Shown: positions 43,028-51,470 of the stretch, piece after piece
Position numbering within the stretch: position 1 is the stretch's first letter
Layout of the letters: the number at the start of each line of letters is the position of its first letter
Assembly (NCBI RefSeq): GCF_047228935.1
Contig: NZ_JBFEGG010000002.1
Span: 558,001-622,000, forward strand
From: Ornithinibacillus sp047228935
Lineage (GTDB): Bacteria; Bacillota; Bacilli; Bacillales; Amphibacillaceae
Direction of reading: 5' to 3'
Length of the DNA: 64,000 nucleotides
The notes under the pieces: generated by a model
The model's input: only the letters and a program-made list of their open reading frames with translations
Database searches by the model: none
Told to the model about the DNA's origin: nothing
Translations under genes and position numbers: made by a program

Positions 43028-43492
43028 ATGTACAAATTTTTTCAGTATAACTGGCAAGTACGAGATGAATGGTTGGCTTGGTGTGAGCAGCTCCCTAAGG
43101 AAGAATTGTTAAAGGAGCGAGTCGGGGGACAGAAAAATATTCTTCATACGTTATTACATATTATCGATGTGGAATATAGTTGGGTGCGGGCTATTCAGGG
43201 GAAAGAAGATATTCCTTTTGATTTCCGATCTTATACAGAATTGGAACGAGTGAAAGAAATATCTCGTGAGTATCGAGAAGAGATTCAGGAATTTCTTCAA
43301 CGTAATGATGCGTCTTCTGGTGATTGGTCCGTTACGGCACCTTGGATGGAAGGAAGTAGGTTTACGAAGGACGAGATTCTCCATCATATTATTGCCCATG
43401 AGATACACCATATTGGGCAATTATCGATTTGGGCAAGAGAGTTAGGATTAGACCCAGTATCAGCTAACGTAATATTTAGGGGACTGTTTTAA
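43028..43492 (+). CDS. DinB-family putative metal-dependent protein
   Basis: 154 residues forming a four-helix bundle of the DinB/YfiT type. The His triad is visible: HTLLHIIDVEYSW in helix 2 and the two histidines of ILHHIIAHEIHHIGQLSIWARELGLDP in the last helix. Such proteins bind Ni or Zn and may act as thiol-dependent transferases (for example with bacillithiol). Good AGGAGAGG ribosome site. Middle gene of the 41985-44339 run. Confidence 0.8.
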   Translation: MYKFFQYNWQVRDEWLAWCEQLPKEELLKERVGGQKNILHTLLHIIDVEYSWVRAIQGKEDIPFDFRSYTELERVKEISREYREEIQEFLQRNDASSGDWSVTAPWMEGSRFTKDEILHHIIAHEIHHIGQLSIWARELGLDPVSANVIFRGLF

Positions 43493-43505
43493 GAGGGGGA
43501 TTCAT

Positions 43506-44339
43506 TTGATCATTACAACTAGTGATGGCGTAAACTTATTTATTGAAAAAGAGGGTTCTGGATTTCCTTGTATTTATTTACATGGCGGACCTGGATATTG
43601 GAGTAAGTCATTTCAGCATTTTGTAGGGAAGTCACTTGAGGAAGATTTAGAGATGATTTATTTAGATCAACGAGGATGTGGACGTTCTAGCTTAGCGGCT
43701 AATCGGGATTATTCGTTAGAACGACTACTTGAGGATTTGGAAGAAGTACGTGTGCAGCTTAAGATTAAAGAGTGGTATGTGATGGGGCATTCCTTTGGTG
43801 CTTTATTAGCAGTTAACTATGCCAATAGCCATCCGAAGAGTGTAAAAGGTTTAATGTTATCCAATGGTACATTAGATATGAAGGAATCTTTTACTCATCA
43901 GGTTTTGCAGGGTAGGAAACTGTTAGGAATGGATGAATTGGAGCCACCGGGCAATAACGTTCCGGAGCTTGTTGATTCTTTCTTTTTCACTGCTCTGCAA
44001 TTAATGGAGAAAAATTTATTTTATCAGCTTCAATTTACATCACTTGCTGATAAGGAAAAGATGGATGCCATTGATGAGGAGTTAGAGTCACAGCCAGATT
44101 TTCAGCAGTATATTTTTTCAAACGAAGAATATTTTCAAGACTTCAGAAGTTTAACTTCTTCTATCACAAAACCTGTGTTAGTATTGTCCGGGAAATACGA
44201 CGATGCGATTGGGCCTGATCATCAAGAAGCCTTTCATTTCGAGAATGCAACCTACATCCAACTTGATAGTGGGCATCATCCTTATGTAGATTGTTCATAT
44301 GAATTTCAAAAGGCTGTTTTAGACTTTATTCGGGGATAA
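43506..44339 (+). CDS. Alpha/beta hydrolase, proline-iminopeptidase-like
   Basis: 277 residues from TTG 43506 behind GAGGGGG. The oxyanion motif HGGPGYWS, the Ser nucleophile in GHSFGAL (Ser near residue 96), an Asp in GKYDDAIGP and the final His in DSGHHPYVD complete the catalytic triad. The HGGPG motif is typical of prolyl aminopeptidases and related hydrolases. Substrate unknown. Last gene of the run and followed by a terminator. Confidence 0.85.
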   Translation: MIITTSDGVNLFIEKEGSGFPCIYLHGGPGYWSKSFQHFVGKSLEEDLEMIYLDQRGCGRSSLAANRDYSLERLLEDLEEVRVQLKIKEWYVMGHSFGALLAVNYANSHPKSVKGLMLSNGTLDMKESFTHQVLQGRKLLGMDELEPPGNNVPELVDSFFFTALQLMEKNLFYQLQFTSLADKEKMDAIDEELESQPDFQQYIFSNEEYFQDFRSLTSSITKPVLVLSGKYDDAIGPDHQEAFHFENATYIQLDSGHHPYVDCSYEFQKAVLDFIRG

Positions 44340-44344
44340 TAAAA

Positions 44345-44378
44345 AAAGAAGATTTGCCACTAAAATAGCAAATCTTCT
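44345..44378. terminator. Bidirectional terminator
   Basis: AGAAGATTTGC and GCAAATCTTCT pair around a 10-base loop; A- and T-rich flanks on both sides serve the convergent hydrolase and ABC genes. Confidence 0.75.
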
Positions 44379-44383
44379 CCCCC

Positions 44384-46099
44384 TTAATGCATTTGTACCT
44401 TATGCAAATTCGCAAAGACACCATTTCTTCTAATTAATTCTTCATGTGTGCCTTCTTCTTCAATCCCTTTTTTCGTTACGACCATAATGCGATCCGCATT
44501 TCGAATCGTCGCAAGTCTATGGGCAATAACTAGTGTTGTTCTGTCTTTTGCCAAATCATTTAATGCTTCCTGAATAATCATTTCCGTCTCGGTATCTAAT
44601 GCAGAAGTTGCTTCATCTAGAATGAGAATTGGCGGGTTCTTTAAGAACATACGCGCAATCGCAATCCGTTGCTTTTGTCCACCGGATAATTTCAGCCCAC
44701 GTTCTCCAACCTGTGTTTCATACCCGTCCGGCAATTCATTAATAAACTCTTCTAAATGGGCTCTTCTCGCTGCTTGTCTGATTTCTTCTTCTGTTGCATC
44801 TAACTTACCATAAGCGATATTTTCTCGAAGTGTTCCGGTAAATAGGAATACATCCTGCTGTACAATACCAATATTTTCCCGTAAAGAACGCTTCGTCATA
44901 TCGCGAATATCCATACCATCAATCGTAATTTGTCCACTATCCACATCATAGAAGCGTGGAATTAGTGATGAAATGGTCGTTTTCCCAGCACCAGATGGAC
45001 CAACAAAAGCTACCGTCTCTCCAGCATTAATATTGAAGCTCATCGCTTTTACGACTGGACCTTGCGTTTTTTCATATCCAAACGTTACTTTATGGAAAGA
45101 AATATAGCCTTGTAATTTGTTAACCGGCTTTGCATCTTTTCTATCCTGTACATCTGGCTCTGTATCGAGAATTTCTGTAAATCGCTTAAATCCAGCCATT
45201 CCCTTCGGATACAATTCTAATAGCGCACTAATTTTATTAATCGGATTAAACAAGACATTAGTAAATAGGATAAAACTTACTAACTCCCCATGTGTCATCC
45301 GACCATTAAACGTTAACCAAGCACCATATACTAAAACAATTAACACGATTAATCGCATCATCATGTAAATATTAGAATGAACGAACGCCATAATTTTATA
45401 TGCACCGACTTTTGCTTTTCTAAAATTGTAGTTATCTTTTGTAAAACGTTTCATTTCATAATCTTCATTTGTAAAAGATTGCACGACACGAACACCGGAT
45501 ACGGAGTCTTCTACACGTCCATTAACTTCCGCAATCTCTTCATACATTGATTTCCAAGCCTGATTCATTTTGATATTACTGTATGTAATTAACCAAATTA
45601 GGATTGGTACGATAATCAGAATGATGACCGTTAGCTGGAAATTAATATTAAACATTAATGCAAATGCCCCAACGAATGTCATCAGTGCAATAAATAAATC
45701 CTCTGGTCCGTGGTGAGCGAATTCCCCGATATCAAATAGATCATTCGTAATTCTACTCATAATATGACCCGTTTTTGTATTATCAAAAAAGCGGAAGGAT
45801 TGTCTTTGTACATGGTGGAATAAGTCCTGGCGCATATCGGTTTCAATATTTACTCCAAGCTTATGTCCCCAATATGTAACAATATATTGCATAAACGTAC
45901 TCAGTAAATAGACCGCTAATAACGAGATACTTACTAGTACAATTAAATTCCAATTTTGCGAAGGGAGTAATCTATCGATAAACTCCTGTACCGCAATCGG
46001 AAAAGCTAGTTCTAATATCGCTACAAATACCGCACAGGTAAAGTCAATAATAAAAAGCCTTTTATGAGGCTTATAATAGGAGAAAAAACGTCTTAGCAT
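44384..46099 (-). CDS. ABC exporter, fused membrane and ATPase domains (YgaD-like)
   Basis: 571 residues from ATG 46099 (AGAAGGAAG upstream; the longer frame to 46153 lacks a ribosome site). Six membrane helices (about 15-300) are followed by an ATPase domain with Walker A GPSGAGKTT, Q-loop, signature LSGGQKQR, Walker B ILILDEATS and switch His in VIAHRLAT. The sequence is of the half-transporter exporter type and recalls YgaD of B. subtilis. It functions as a dimer and exports lipids, drugs or peptides; the cargo is not known. Confidence 0.88.
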   Translation of the reverse strand: MLRRFFSYYKPHKRLFIIDFTCAVFVAILELAFPIAVQEFIDRLLPSQNWNLIVLVSISLLAVYLLSTFMQYIVTYWGHKLGVNIETDMRQDLFHHVQRQSFRFFDNTKTGHIMSRITNDLFDIGEFAHHGPEDLFIALMTFVGAFALMFNINFQLTVIILIIVPILIWLITYSNIKMNQAWKSMYEEIAEVNGRVEDSVSGVRVVQSFTNEDYEMKRFTKDNYNFRKAKVGAYKIMAFVHSNIYMMMRLIVLIVLVYGAWLTFNGRMTHGELVSFILFTNVLFNPINKISALLELYPKGMAGFKRFTEILDTEPDVQDRKDAKPVNKLQGYISFHKVTFGYEKTQGPVVKAMSFNINAGETVAFVGPSGAGKTTISSLIPRFYDVDSGQITIDGMDIRDMTKRSLRENIGIVQQDVFLFTGTLRENIAYGKLDATEEEIRQAARRAHLEEFINELPDGYETQVGERGLKLSGGQKQRIAIARMFLKNPPILILDEATSALDTETEMIIQEALNDLAKDRTTLVIAHRLATIRNADRIMVVTKKGIEEEGTHEELIRRNGVFANLHKVQMH

Positions 46100-46324
46100 A
46101 AGTTGCACTTCCTTCTGTCTAAAAATAAACACTATAAACTCAGCGTTTCTCAATTATATCTCTTTTTATACTATACATTTGATTGTTTGCGAAGGAAAAT
46201 TTTATGATTAGAATTTTTTAAGAAATTAATTTTTTCCCATAGCTTGTCAATATTGTCCATTCTTCTGCATACATATAAATGAACAAAATTCAGCCAGTAG
46301 GAGGAGATTCCCATTAGACTGAAC

Positions 46325-46690
46325 ATGAATATGGCAACGTGGCTTTGTTATGCGGTTGGGTATGTGTTTATTACTTCTGGAGTTATAAAATTGATAGACA
46401 CGGATTTTCGAGCGGCATTTTATTCATTTGGTATTCCGTCTCATCAAACAACTTTATTATTGGTAGCACTCGTTGAAATTGGATGTGGTGCATTAATTGC
46501 ATGTGGAATGTATGTAAGAAAGGCAACTATTCCGTTAATCGTCATTATGATTGGCGCCTTATACTTTTCCAAACTTCCTTATCTCGTAAATGAAGGCATT
46601 CTCACCTTTTTATTCCAATCAAGATTAGATATTGTCATGATTATTCTTTTACTTCAATTATACAAGCATGTTCCTGGGAAAAAATTTTAA
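46325..46690 (+). CDS. DoxX-family membrane protein
   Basis: 121 residues, four membrane helices, with the DoxX pattern YVFITSGVIKLIDTDF and the GALIACGMYVRKAT loop. DoxX proteins are small membrane subunits connected with thiol or quinone redox. The ATG at 46325 is 18 bases from the only ribosome site (GGAGGAG, 46300-46306). An in-frame ATT at 46313 is 6 bases from it, the ideal spacing. The true start may therefore be ATT 46313. Confidence 0.7.
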   Translation: MNMATWLCYAVGYVFITSGVIKLIDTDFRAAFYSFGIPSHQTTLLLVALVEIGCGALIACGMYVRKATIPLIVIMIGALYFSKLPYLVNEGILTFLFQSRLDIVMIILLLQLYKHVPGKKF

Positions 46691-46734
46691 AGGAAATTCA
46701 GATATTAACAGATAATCAACGTACTTTTTATAAG

Positions 46735-46914
46735 TTATACACATTTTTATCCACATATGCACAAATGTTCGCAGATATTTTGTGTTTTCGATTCAACTCG
46801 ACACAAAATATAGATTCAAGTCTTACTTATATACACAATTTGTGAATAACTTTTGGGAATTGGGGATAAGTTGTGAGTCTTTCTACTTTCATACAATGTA
46901 CTCAGTGTGAATAA
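46735..46914. promoter_or_regulatory. DnaA-box cluster next to htrA
   Basis: Four sites fit TTATNCACA exactly: 46735 TTATACACA (+), 46747 TTATCCACA (+), 46841 TTATTCACA (-) and 46906 TTATTCACA (-). Two more with one mismatch lie at 46829 (+) and 46861 (-). From memory, B. subtilis has DnaA-box clusters that titrate the initiator, one of them near yydA, beside the htrA-type gene yyxA. The location matches. Confidence 0.75.
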
Positions 46915-46959
46915 CTGGCATCCTGATAAGCCTACGCGACATCAAAATGCCAGTTTTTT
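46913..46959 (+). terminator. Terminator between doxX and htrA
   Basis: AACTGGCAT and ATGCCAGTT pair and are followed by a TTTT run on the plus strand. The left arm overlaps the last DnaA box. Confidence 0.55.
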
Positions 46960-46963
46960 CATA

Positions 46964-48145
46964 TTATCGTTGCACATCCAGTACTAATGTTGTATTCTTG
47001 CGCTCCCCATCACGGTAATATGTGATCTCAATTTCATCACCAATTTCCTTTTCCTGATATAATATCTTTCGCAAATCAATCATATTCATAATCTCTTTCC
47101 CATCAAGATGGGTTATCACATCAAGTCTATCTAGCCCAGCAAGTGCAGCAGGCGAACGCTCCTCTATACTCCACACGTACACACCACCATTAACGTCATT
47201 CGGTAAGTTCAATGTCTCTGCCCACTCTAAGCGTGGAATCTCATCTAGTGAATAAATCTCCACACCTAGATAAGGTCTTCTCACTTGGCCTGTTTTCTCT
47301 AGCTCATCAATAATTGGTCTTGCGGTATCAATCGGAATAGAAAACCCAATCCCCTCAACCGCTTCCTCATTAATTTTCATTGAGTTAATCCCAATCAGCT
47401 GTGCATCCATATTAATCAATGCACCACCACTGTTCCCTGGATTAATCGCTGCATCTGTCTGGATAACCTCTGCCTGCCAATCTGCCCGTCCGTCCAAATT
47501 ATAATCCTGGGGAATTGTCCGCTGCAAACCACTCACAATCCCTTGCGTCACGGAACCCGAAAACATATGCCCAAGTGGATTCCCAATCGCAATAACTGGC
47601 TCGCCAACCTTTAAGCTCTCCGTAGACCCCATTTCAATCGTTCGGTCCACTTTTTCCCCATCAATTCTTAGTACAGCTAGGTCCGAAAACAAATCATTAC
47701 CAAGTAACTCTGCCTCGAGCACTGTATCATCATTGAGAAGCACTTCGATATCATCCGCCCCCTCAATAACATGATGATTCGTGACAACATACGCGTAGCG
47801 GGAATCTTTTTTATAAATAACACCAGATCCAGTCCCCGCTTCACTCTCCTGCTGCTGCTCAAAGAAATCACCCCGATGTTGCAGATTCGTGATCCCAACA
47901 ACCGTAGGAGAAACAACTTCAACCACCTCCGTTATACGGGTGGAAATATCTAATGAAACAAGCTGTTCCTCGGCACTTTTTTGATTCGTTACATCTGAAT
48001 TAATCGCTGTACCCATCTCTTTTACTCTCGGCACCGCTATCGCCATAACCAAAACCCCAATAACAACACCTAAAAATAATGGCAACCAGCTATTTCTCCT
48101 TTTCCGATGCGGATTCGGAGGATAATGTTCATTATAATACCCCAT
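46964..48145 (-). CDS. htrA: HtrA-like serine protease
   Basis: 393 residues from ATG 48145 (AAAGGAG 8 bases before). One membrane anchor (residues 19-39), then a trypsin-like domain with the triad His125 (TNHHVIEG), Asp155 (SDLAVL) and Ser239 (NPGNSGGAL), then one PDZ domain (about 300-390, GGVYVWSIEERSPAALAGL). It degrades misfolded proteins at the membrane surface. In Bacillus, yyxA/htrC lies at the end of the wal operon; here a NERD gene and a minisatellite intervene. Confidence 0.9.
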   Translation of the reverse strand: MGYYNEHYPPNPHRKRRNSWLPLFLGVVIGVLVMAIAVPRVKEMGTAINSDVTNQKSAEEQLVSLDISTRITEVVEVVSPTVVGITNLQHRGDFFEQQQESEAGTGSGVIYKKDSRYAYVVTNHHVIEGADDIEVLLNDDTVLEAELLGNDLFSDLAVLRIDGEKVDRTIEMGSTESLKVGEPVIAIGNPLGHMFSGSVTQGIVSGLQRTIPQDYNLDGRADWQAEVIQTDAAINPGNSGGALINMDAQLIGINSMKINEEAVEGIGFSIPIDTARPIIDELEKTGQVRRPYLGVEIYSLDEIPRLEWAETLNLPNDVNGGVYVWSIEERSPAALAGLDRLDVITHLDGKEIMNMIDLRKILYQEKEIGDEIEITYYRDGERKNTTLVLDVQR

Positions 48146-48284
48146 AAAAAAAGCTCCTTTATACAGCATAATTACAGCAAAAGCTACTTATATTATGTTC
48201 TCTTTAAAGGAGATTAAACATTAGGTTTAACATTGCATTTCCGGTGAAAATGTAATAGATTTTTTAATAGAAAGGATGTGGAAT

Positions 48285-49184
48285 ATGGAATATAAAACTA
48301 GATCCGTACCAAAGGAACTGCAGATATTAGAGGTCTTACATACACGAATGGAATTACAGGAACATGATAGGCAGAGGTATCTCAGTTTAAAAAAAGGATT
48401 AGAAGGGGAATTGCTATTTGATAGTCACACGAGACAATTGAATTTGGATTGCCTAGTAATAAATGATCTTCTGCTTCAAATAAACAACATTACGTTTCAA
48501 ATTGATACTTTGCTTATTGCTGATGCTATCTACTTTTATGAAATTAAAAACTTCGAAGGGGATTTTTACCTTAAAGATAATAGACTCTATAATAACTTAA
48601 ACTTCGAATTGAATAATCCTCTAACACAATTAACAAGAACTGAATCGCTCCTTAGACAGTTGTTGCAAAGCCTAGGAATAAACACCAACATTCATTCCTT
48701 CGTAGTTTTTATCAACCCGGAATTCACTCTATTCCAAGCCCCTATTGATAAGCCGATAATTCTCCCAACACAAATTAACCGTTACATGAAACGGTTAAAT
48801 TCTCTTAACTCCAAAATAACTCAGAAGCATAAAACACTAGCAAATAAATTAATCTCATTGCACTTAGAACAGTCCCCATATACTAAATTACCTGACTATA
48901 CCTATGAACATTTAAAAAAGGGCATAGTATGTCATATCTGTAAGTCATTTGATATTAATGTTGAAGGAAGAAGTTGTATTTGTGGAAAATGTGGTAATAC
49001 ACAACTTGTTACTGAAACTGTATTGAGGAGTGTTGAGGAATTTAAACTGCTGTTTCCTGAAGAAAAGATAACAACTAGGGGAATTCATGAATGGTGTAGG
49101 ATATTCTCTAAGAAACGGATATCAAGAATTTTAAATAGTCATTTTAAATCGATCGGTATCAATAGGTGGGTGTATTTTGAGTAG
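48285..49184 (+). CDS. NERD-domain protein with zinc-ribbon-like end
   Basis: 299 residues from ATG 48285 (AAAGG 9 bases upstream). Residues 40-165 form a nuclease-related NERD domain with GLEGELLFD, the TFQIDTLLIADAIYFYEIKNFEGDF (D..ExK nuclease core), and later LTRTESLLRQLL. Residues about 210-240 carry CHICKSFDINVEGRSCICGKC, a four-Cys zinc ribbon. The end is a helix-turn-helix-like HEWCRIFSKKRISRILN. NERD proteins are likely DNA-processing. It sits opposite to the wal operon, an unusual intruder. Confidence 0.75.
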   Translation: MEYKTRSVPKELQILEVLHTRMELQEHDRQRYLSLKKGLEGELLFDSHTRQLNLDCLVINDLLLQINNITFQIDTLLIADAIYFYEIKNFEGDFYLKDNRLYNNLNFELNNPLTQLTRTESLLRQLLQSLGINTNIHSFVVFINPEFTLFQAPIDKPIILPTQINRYMKRLNSLNSKITQKHKTLANKLISLHLEQSPYTKLPDYTYEHLKKGIVCHICKSFDINVEGRSCICGKCGNTQLVTETVLRSVEEFKLLFPEEKITTRGIHEWCRIFSKKRISRILNSHFKSIGINRWVYFE

Positions 49185-49189
49185 GCGTT

Positions 49190-49705
49190 TCCTAGTTCCA
49201 CGCTATTGGAATTTGTCATTAACTTTTTGTTGATTTTGACCAATAGATTCCTACTATTGAACGTTTCTTTGTCGTTTATCTTCAGGTTGTCCAATAGTTC
49301 TCCTCTATTGGACTTTTCTTTCTCTTGTATCTTCATTTTGTCTTTTACAGCTACTATATTAGACAATACCTCATCATTTCTCTCCATTTTGTCCATTACA
49401 GCTCCCCTATTAGACAATACCTCATCATTTCTTTCCACTTTGTCCATTACAGCTCCCCTATTAGACAATACCTCATCATTTCTCTCCACTTTGTCCATTA
49501 TAGCTTTCCTATTAGACAATATCTCAATATTGCTCTCCATTTTGTCCATTATAGCTTTCCTATTAGACAATATCTCAATATTGCTCTTCATTTTGTCCAT
49601 TACAGCTCTTCTATTGGACACATAACTCTCATTTTTCTCTACTTTGTCCATAACAGCTCCGCTATTGGACAATTCTCCATCAATTATCCTCATTTTGTCC
49701 AATAG
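49190..49705. repeat. 51-bp minisatellite between the NERD gene and walJ
   Basis: Five to six good copies plus degenerate outer copies of a 51-bp unit such as CATTTTGTCCATTACAGCTC...CTATTAGACAATACCTCA. Each unit contains an inverted repeat (TTGTCCA with TTAGACAA or TTGGACAA). Because 51 is a multiple of 3, both strands stay open: the minus strand would give a 17-residue unit (MDKVERNDEVLSNRGAV), 187 residues in total (49139-49702). Whether that protein is made is unclear; no good ribosome site precedes it. Confidence 0.8.
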
Positions 49706-49723
49706 CCCCCCTTCTCAACCCAA

Positions 49724-49753
49724 CAAAAAAAGAACGACCCCACAGTCGCTCTT
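49724..49753 (-). terminator. Terminator of the wal operon
   Basis: AGAACGAC and GTCGCTCT pair (one G-U) around CCCACA, with a T7 run on the minus strand, 16 bp past the walJ stop. Confidence 0.7.
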
Positions 49754-49768
49754 CCTCAAACCCCCCGG

Positions 49769-50554
49769 TTACCCAACCTCATACATCAAAGTTGGAGCCC
49801 CTGGGTCGGTATCATATAAATCTACCTCTATGCCGCGTTCTACAAGTATATTCCCTACTGACATGCGGGCGAGGTCCTTCATGTTGTTGTCTTTACTTAA
49901 GTGTGCTAGGTAGATCCGTTTCGTATTGTTATCGATTATATCGGTCAAAGCAAGTCCACAGTCTTCGTTGGAGACGTGGCCGGAGTCGCCTAGGATACGG
50001 CGTTTGACGCTCCATGGATAACGGCCCATGCGGAGCATGCCGACGTCGTGGTTTGCTTCAAAGATGTAGGCGTCCGCACCTTCGACGGTTTTCTTGATTC
50101 GTTCGGATACGTAGCCTAGATCCGTCACGAGTGCTACCTTCTTTCCGCCGTTTCGGAAGACGTAAAACATTGGCTCTGCAGCATCATGGGATACTCCGAA
50201 TGATTCTACATCAATGTCGCCAAAGGTCTTTACTTCCTCCATATTAAAAGTAAACTTTTGATCTAATCCAATCTTTCCGATGGAGTTTTCCATTGCTTTC
50301 CACGTTTTTTCATTTGCATAGATTGGTAGATTATATTTACGTGCCAGGATTCCTAGCCCCTTGATATGATCACTATGCTCATGGGTCACTAGGATTCCGG
50401 ATAACTCAGATGGAGATACTTGAACCTCACTAAACAGCTTGTCCATTTGTTTTCCGCTAAGGCCAGCATCAACTAAAAGTTTCTCTTTATCTGATTCTAT
50501 ATAAAACGCATTCCCCGTACTCCCGGATGCCAGGACGCTAAAACGTAATGCCAT
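49769..50554 (-). CDS. walJ: MBL-fold hydrolase WalJ (YycJ)
   Basis: 261 residues. The metallo-beta-lactamase motif THEHSDHIKGL (around residue 57) and further His/Asp ligands (VSHDAA, EANHD, LAHLSKDNN) show a two-metal site. WalJ/YycJ proteins are conserved at the end of the wal operon and are thought to be exonucleases linked to mismatch repair or chromosome processing. It follows walI by 6 bp. Confidence 0.9.
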   Translation of the reverse strand: MALRFSVLASGSTGNAFYIESDKEKLLVDAGLSGKQMDKLFSEVQVSPSELSGILVTHEHSDHIKGLGILARKYNLPIYANEKTWKAMENSIGKIGLDQKFTFNMEEVKTFGDIDVESFGVSHDAAEPMFYVFRNGGKKVALVTDLGYVSERIKKTVEGADAYIFEANHDVGMLRMGRYPWSVKRRILGDSGHVSNEDCGLALTDIIDNNTKRIYLAHLSKDNNMKDLARMSVGNILVERGIEVDLYDTDPGAPTLMYEVG

Positions 50555-50560
50555 GATGAT

Positions 50561-51469
50561 TCACTCCGATTGCTCAAGTTTGCTAGACAATAGGTCTAGC
50601 ATGTTCTGTTTAAATTCTTCATTATCTCTAATTAAAATCGTGTTATCTACAATAGTGTTTAATGCATTATCAAGAAAATCATGATTTTCTGGTATAACTT
50701 TTCGTTCAAAGCCATCTACTAAACGGGTGCGGTCATCATTAATAGTAATTTTCCACGTAGGAACAAGTACTTGGCGTCCGCTCTCTAATGGGAAAAAGTT
50801 ATGATAACCTAGTTTTACTTCTGTTACTGTATCATTTGTATAGAGTAAGTTATTGTTATACAGTTCCTTAATCGCTGATAAAGGCTTTTCTAATACTTCC
50901 TCTTCGTTAATTACTTCGAGATCTCCTAAAACCGTCTGTGTATACCCGACTACTTCATTTGCATCATTTAAGTAAACTAGGAGCATTCCGTTCTGATTAT
51001 AGTAAATTGGTCTTTCATTCTTCTTCTGGAAAAATACAAGAATATTCCGTTCCATATCCCAATATTCAAAAGTATATTCATTTCCTAAGTATACCGCACT
51101 TGTAAGCAGTTGTGCTATATCATCACTAGTAGCATTTTCTGGAATAGCAAATGGTTCTTCCAGTAGGGAATTAATATAACGATCACCTACGACTATAATT
51201 TCCTGGTTTTCACGAGATGTAATTTCTTCTATTTCTTCTTTATTAAATGTTTTTGGTTCAATCGCCATTAAGGACTCATTCGGTACTGTATTAGGTAAAT
51301 CTTCTGGTATGGATATATTTTCTACTTCTAAAAACCGTTGTTCTTCCTCTATAGCCGAACTATCTAGAGTACCTATATCATCTTGCTTTTGCACGACTAG
51401 AACCAGCAAATATATGTCAAGAAGTAAGAAGGAAAGGATAAATAATGTTTTTATTTGACCCCATTGCAT
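50561..51469 (-). CDS. walI: Two-component regulatory protein WalI (YycI)
   Basis: 302 residues. N-terminal membrane helix (residues 6-26, KTLFILSFLLLDIYLLVLV) and a large extracytoplasmic beta domain (YycI fold) with YYNQNGMLLVYLNDANEVVGYTQT. WalI binds WalK through the membrane helix, together with WalH, and restrains its kinase activity. It starts 1 bp after walH ends. Confidence 0.92.
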   Translation of the reverse strand: MQWGQIKTLFILSFLLLDIYLLVLVVQKQDDIGTLDSSAIEEEQRFLEVENISIPEDLPNTVPNESLMAIEPKTFNKEEIEEITSRENQEIIVVGDRYINSLLEEPFAIPENATSDDIAQLLTSAVYLGNEYTFEYWDMERNILVFFQKKNERPIYYNQNGMLLVYLNDANEVVGYTQTVLGDLEVINEEEVLEKPLSAIKELYNNNLLYTNDTVTEVKLGYHNFFPLESGRQVLVPTWKITINDDRTRLVDGFERKVIPENHDFLDNALNTIVDNTILIRDNEEFKQNMLDLLSSKLEQSE

Positions 51470-51470
51470 C

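Noticed and set aside
49206..49705. Plus-strand open frames across the 51-bp repeats
   Set aside because: They are open only because the repeat period is a multiple of three; no ribosome site or protein-like composition beyond the repeat.
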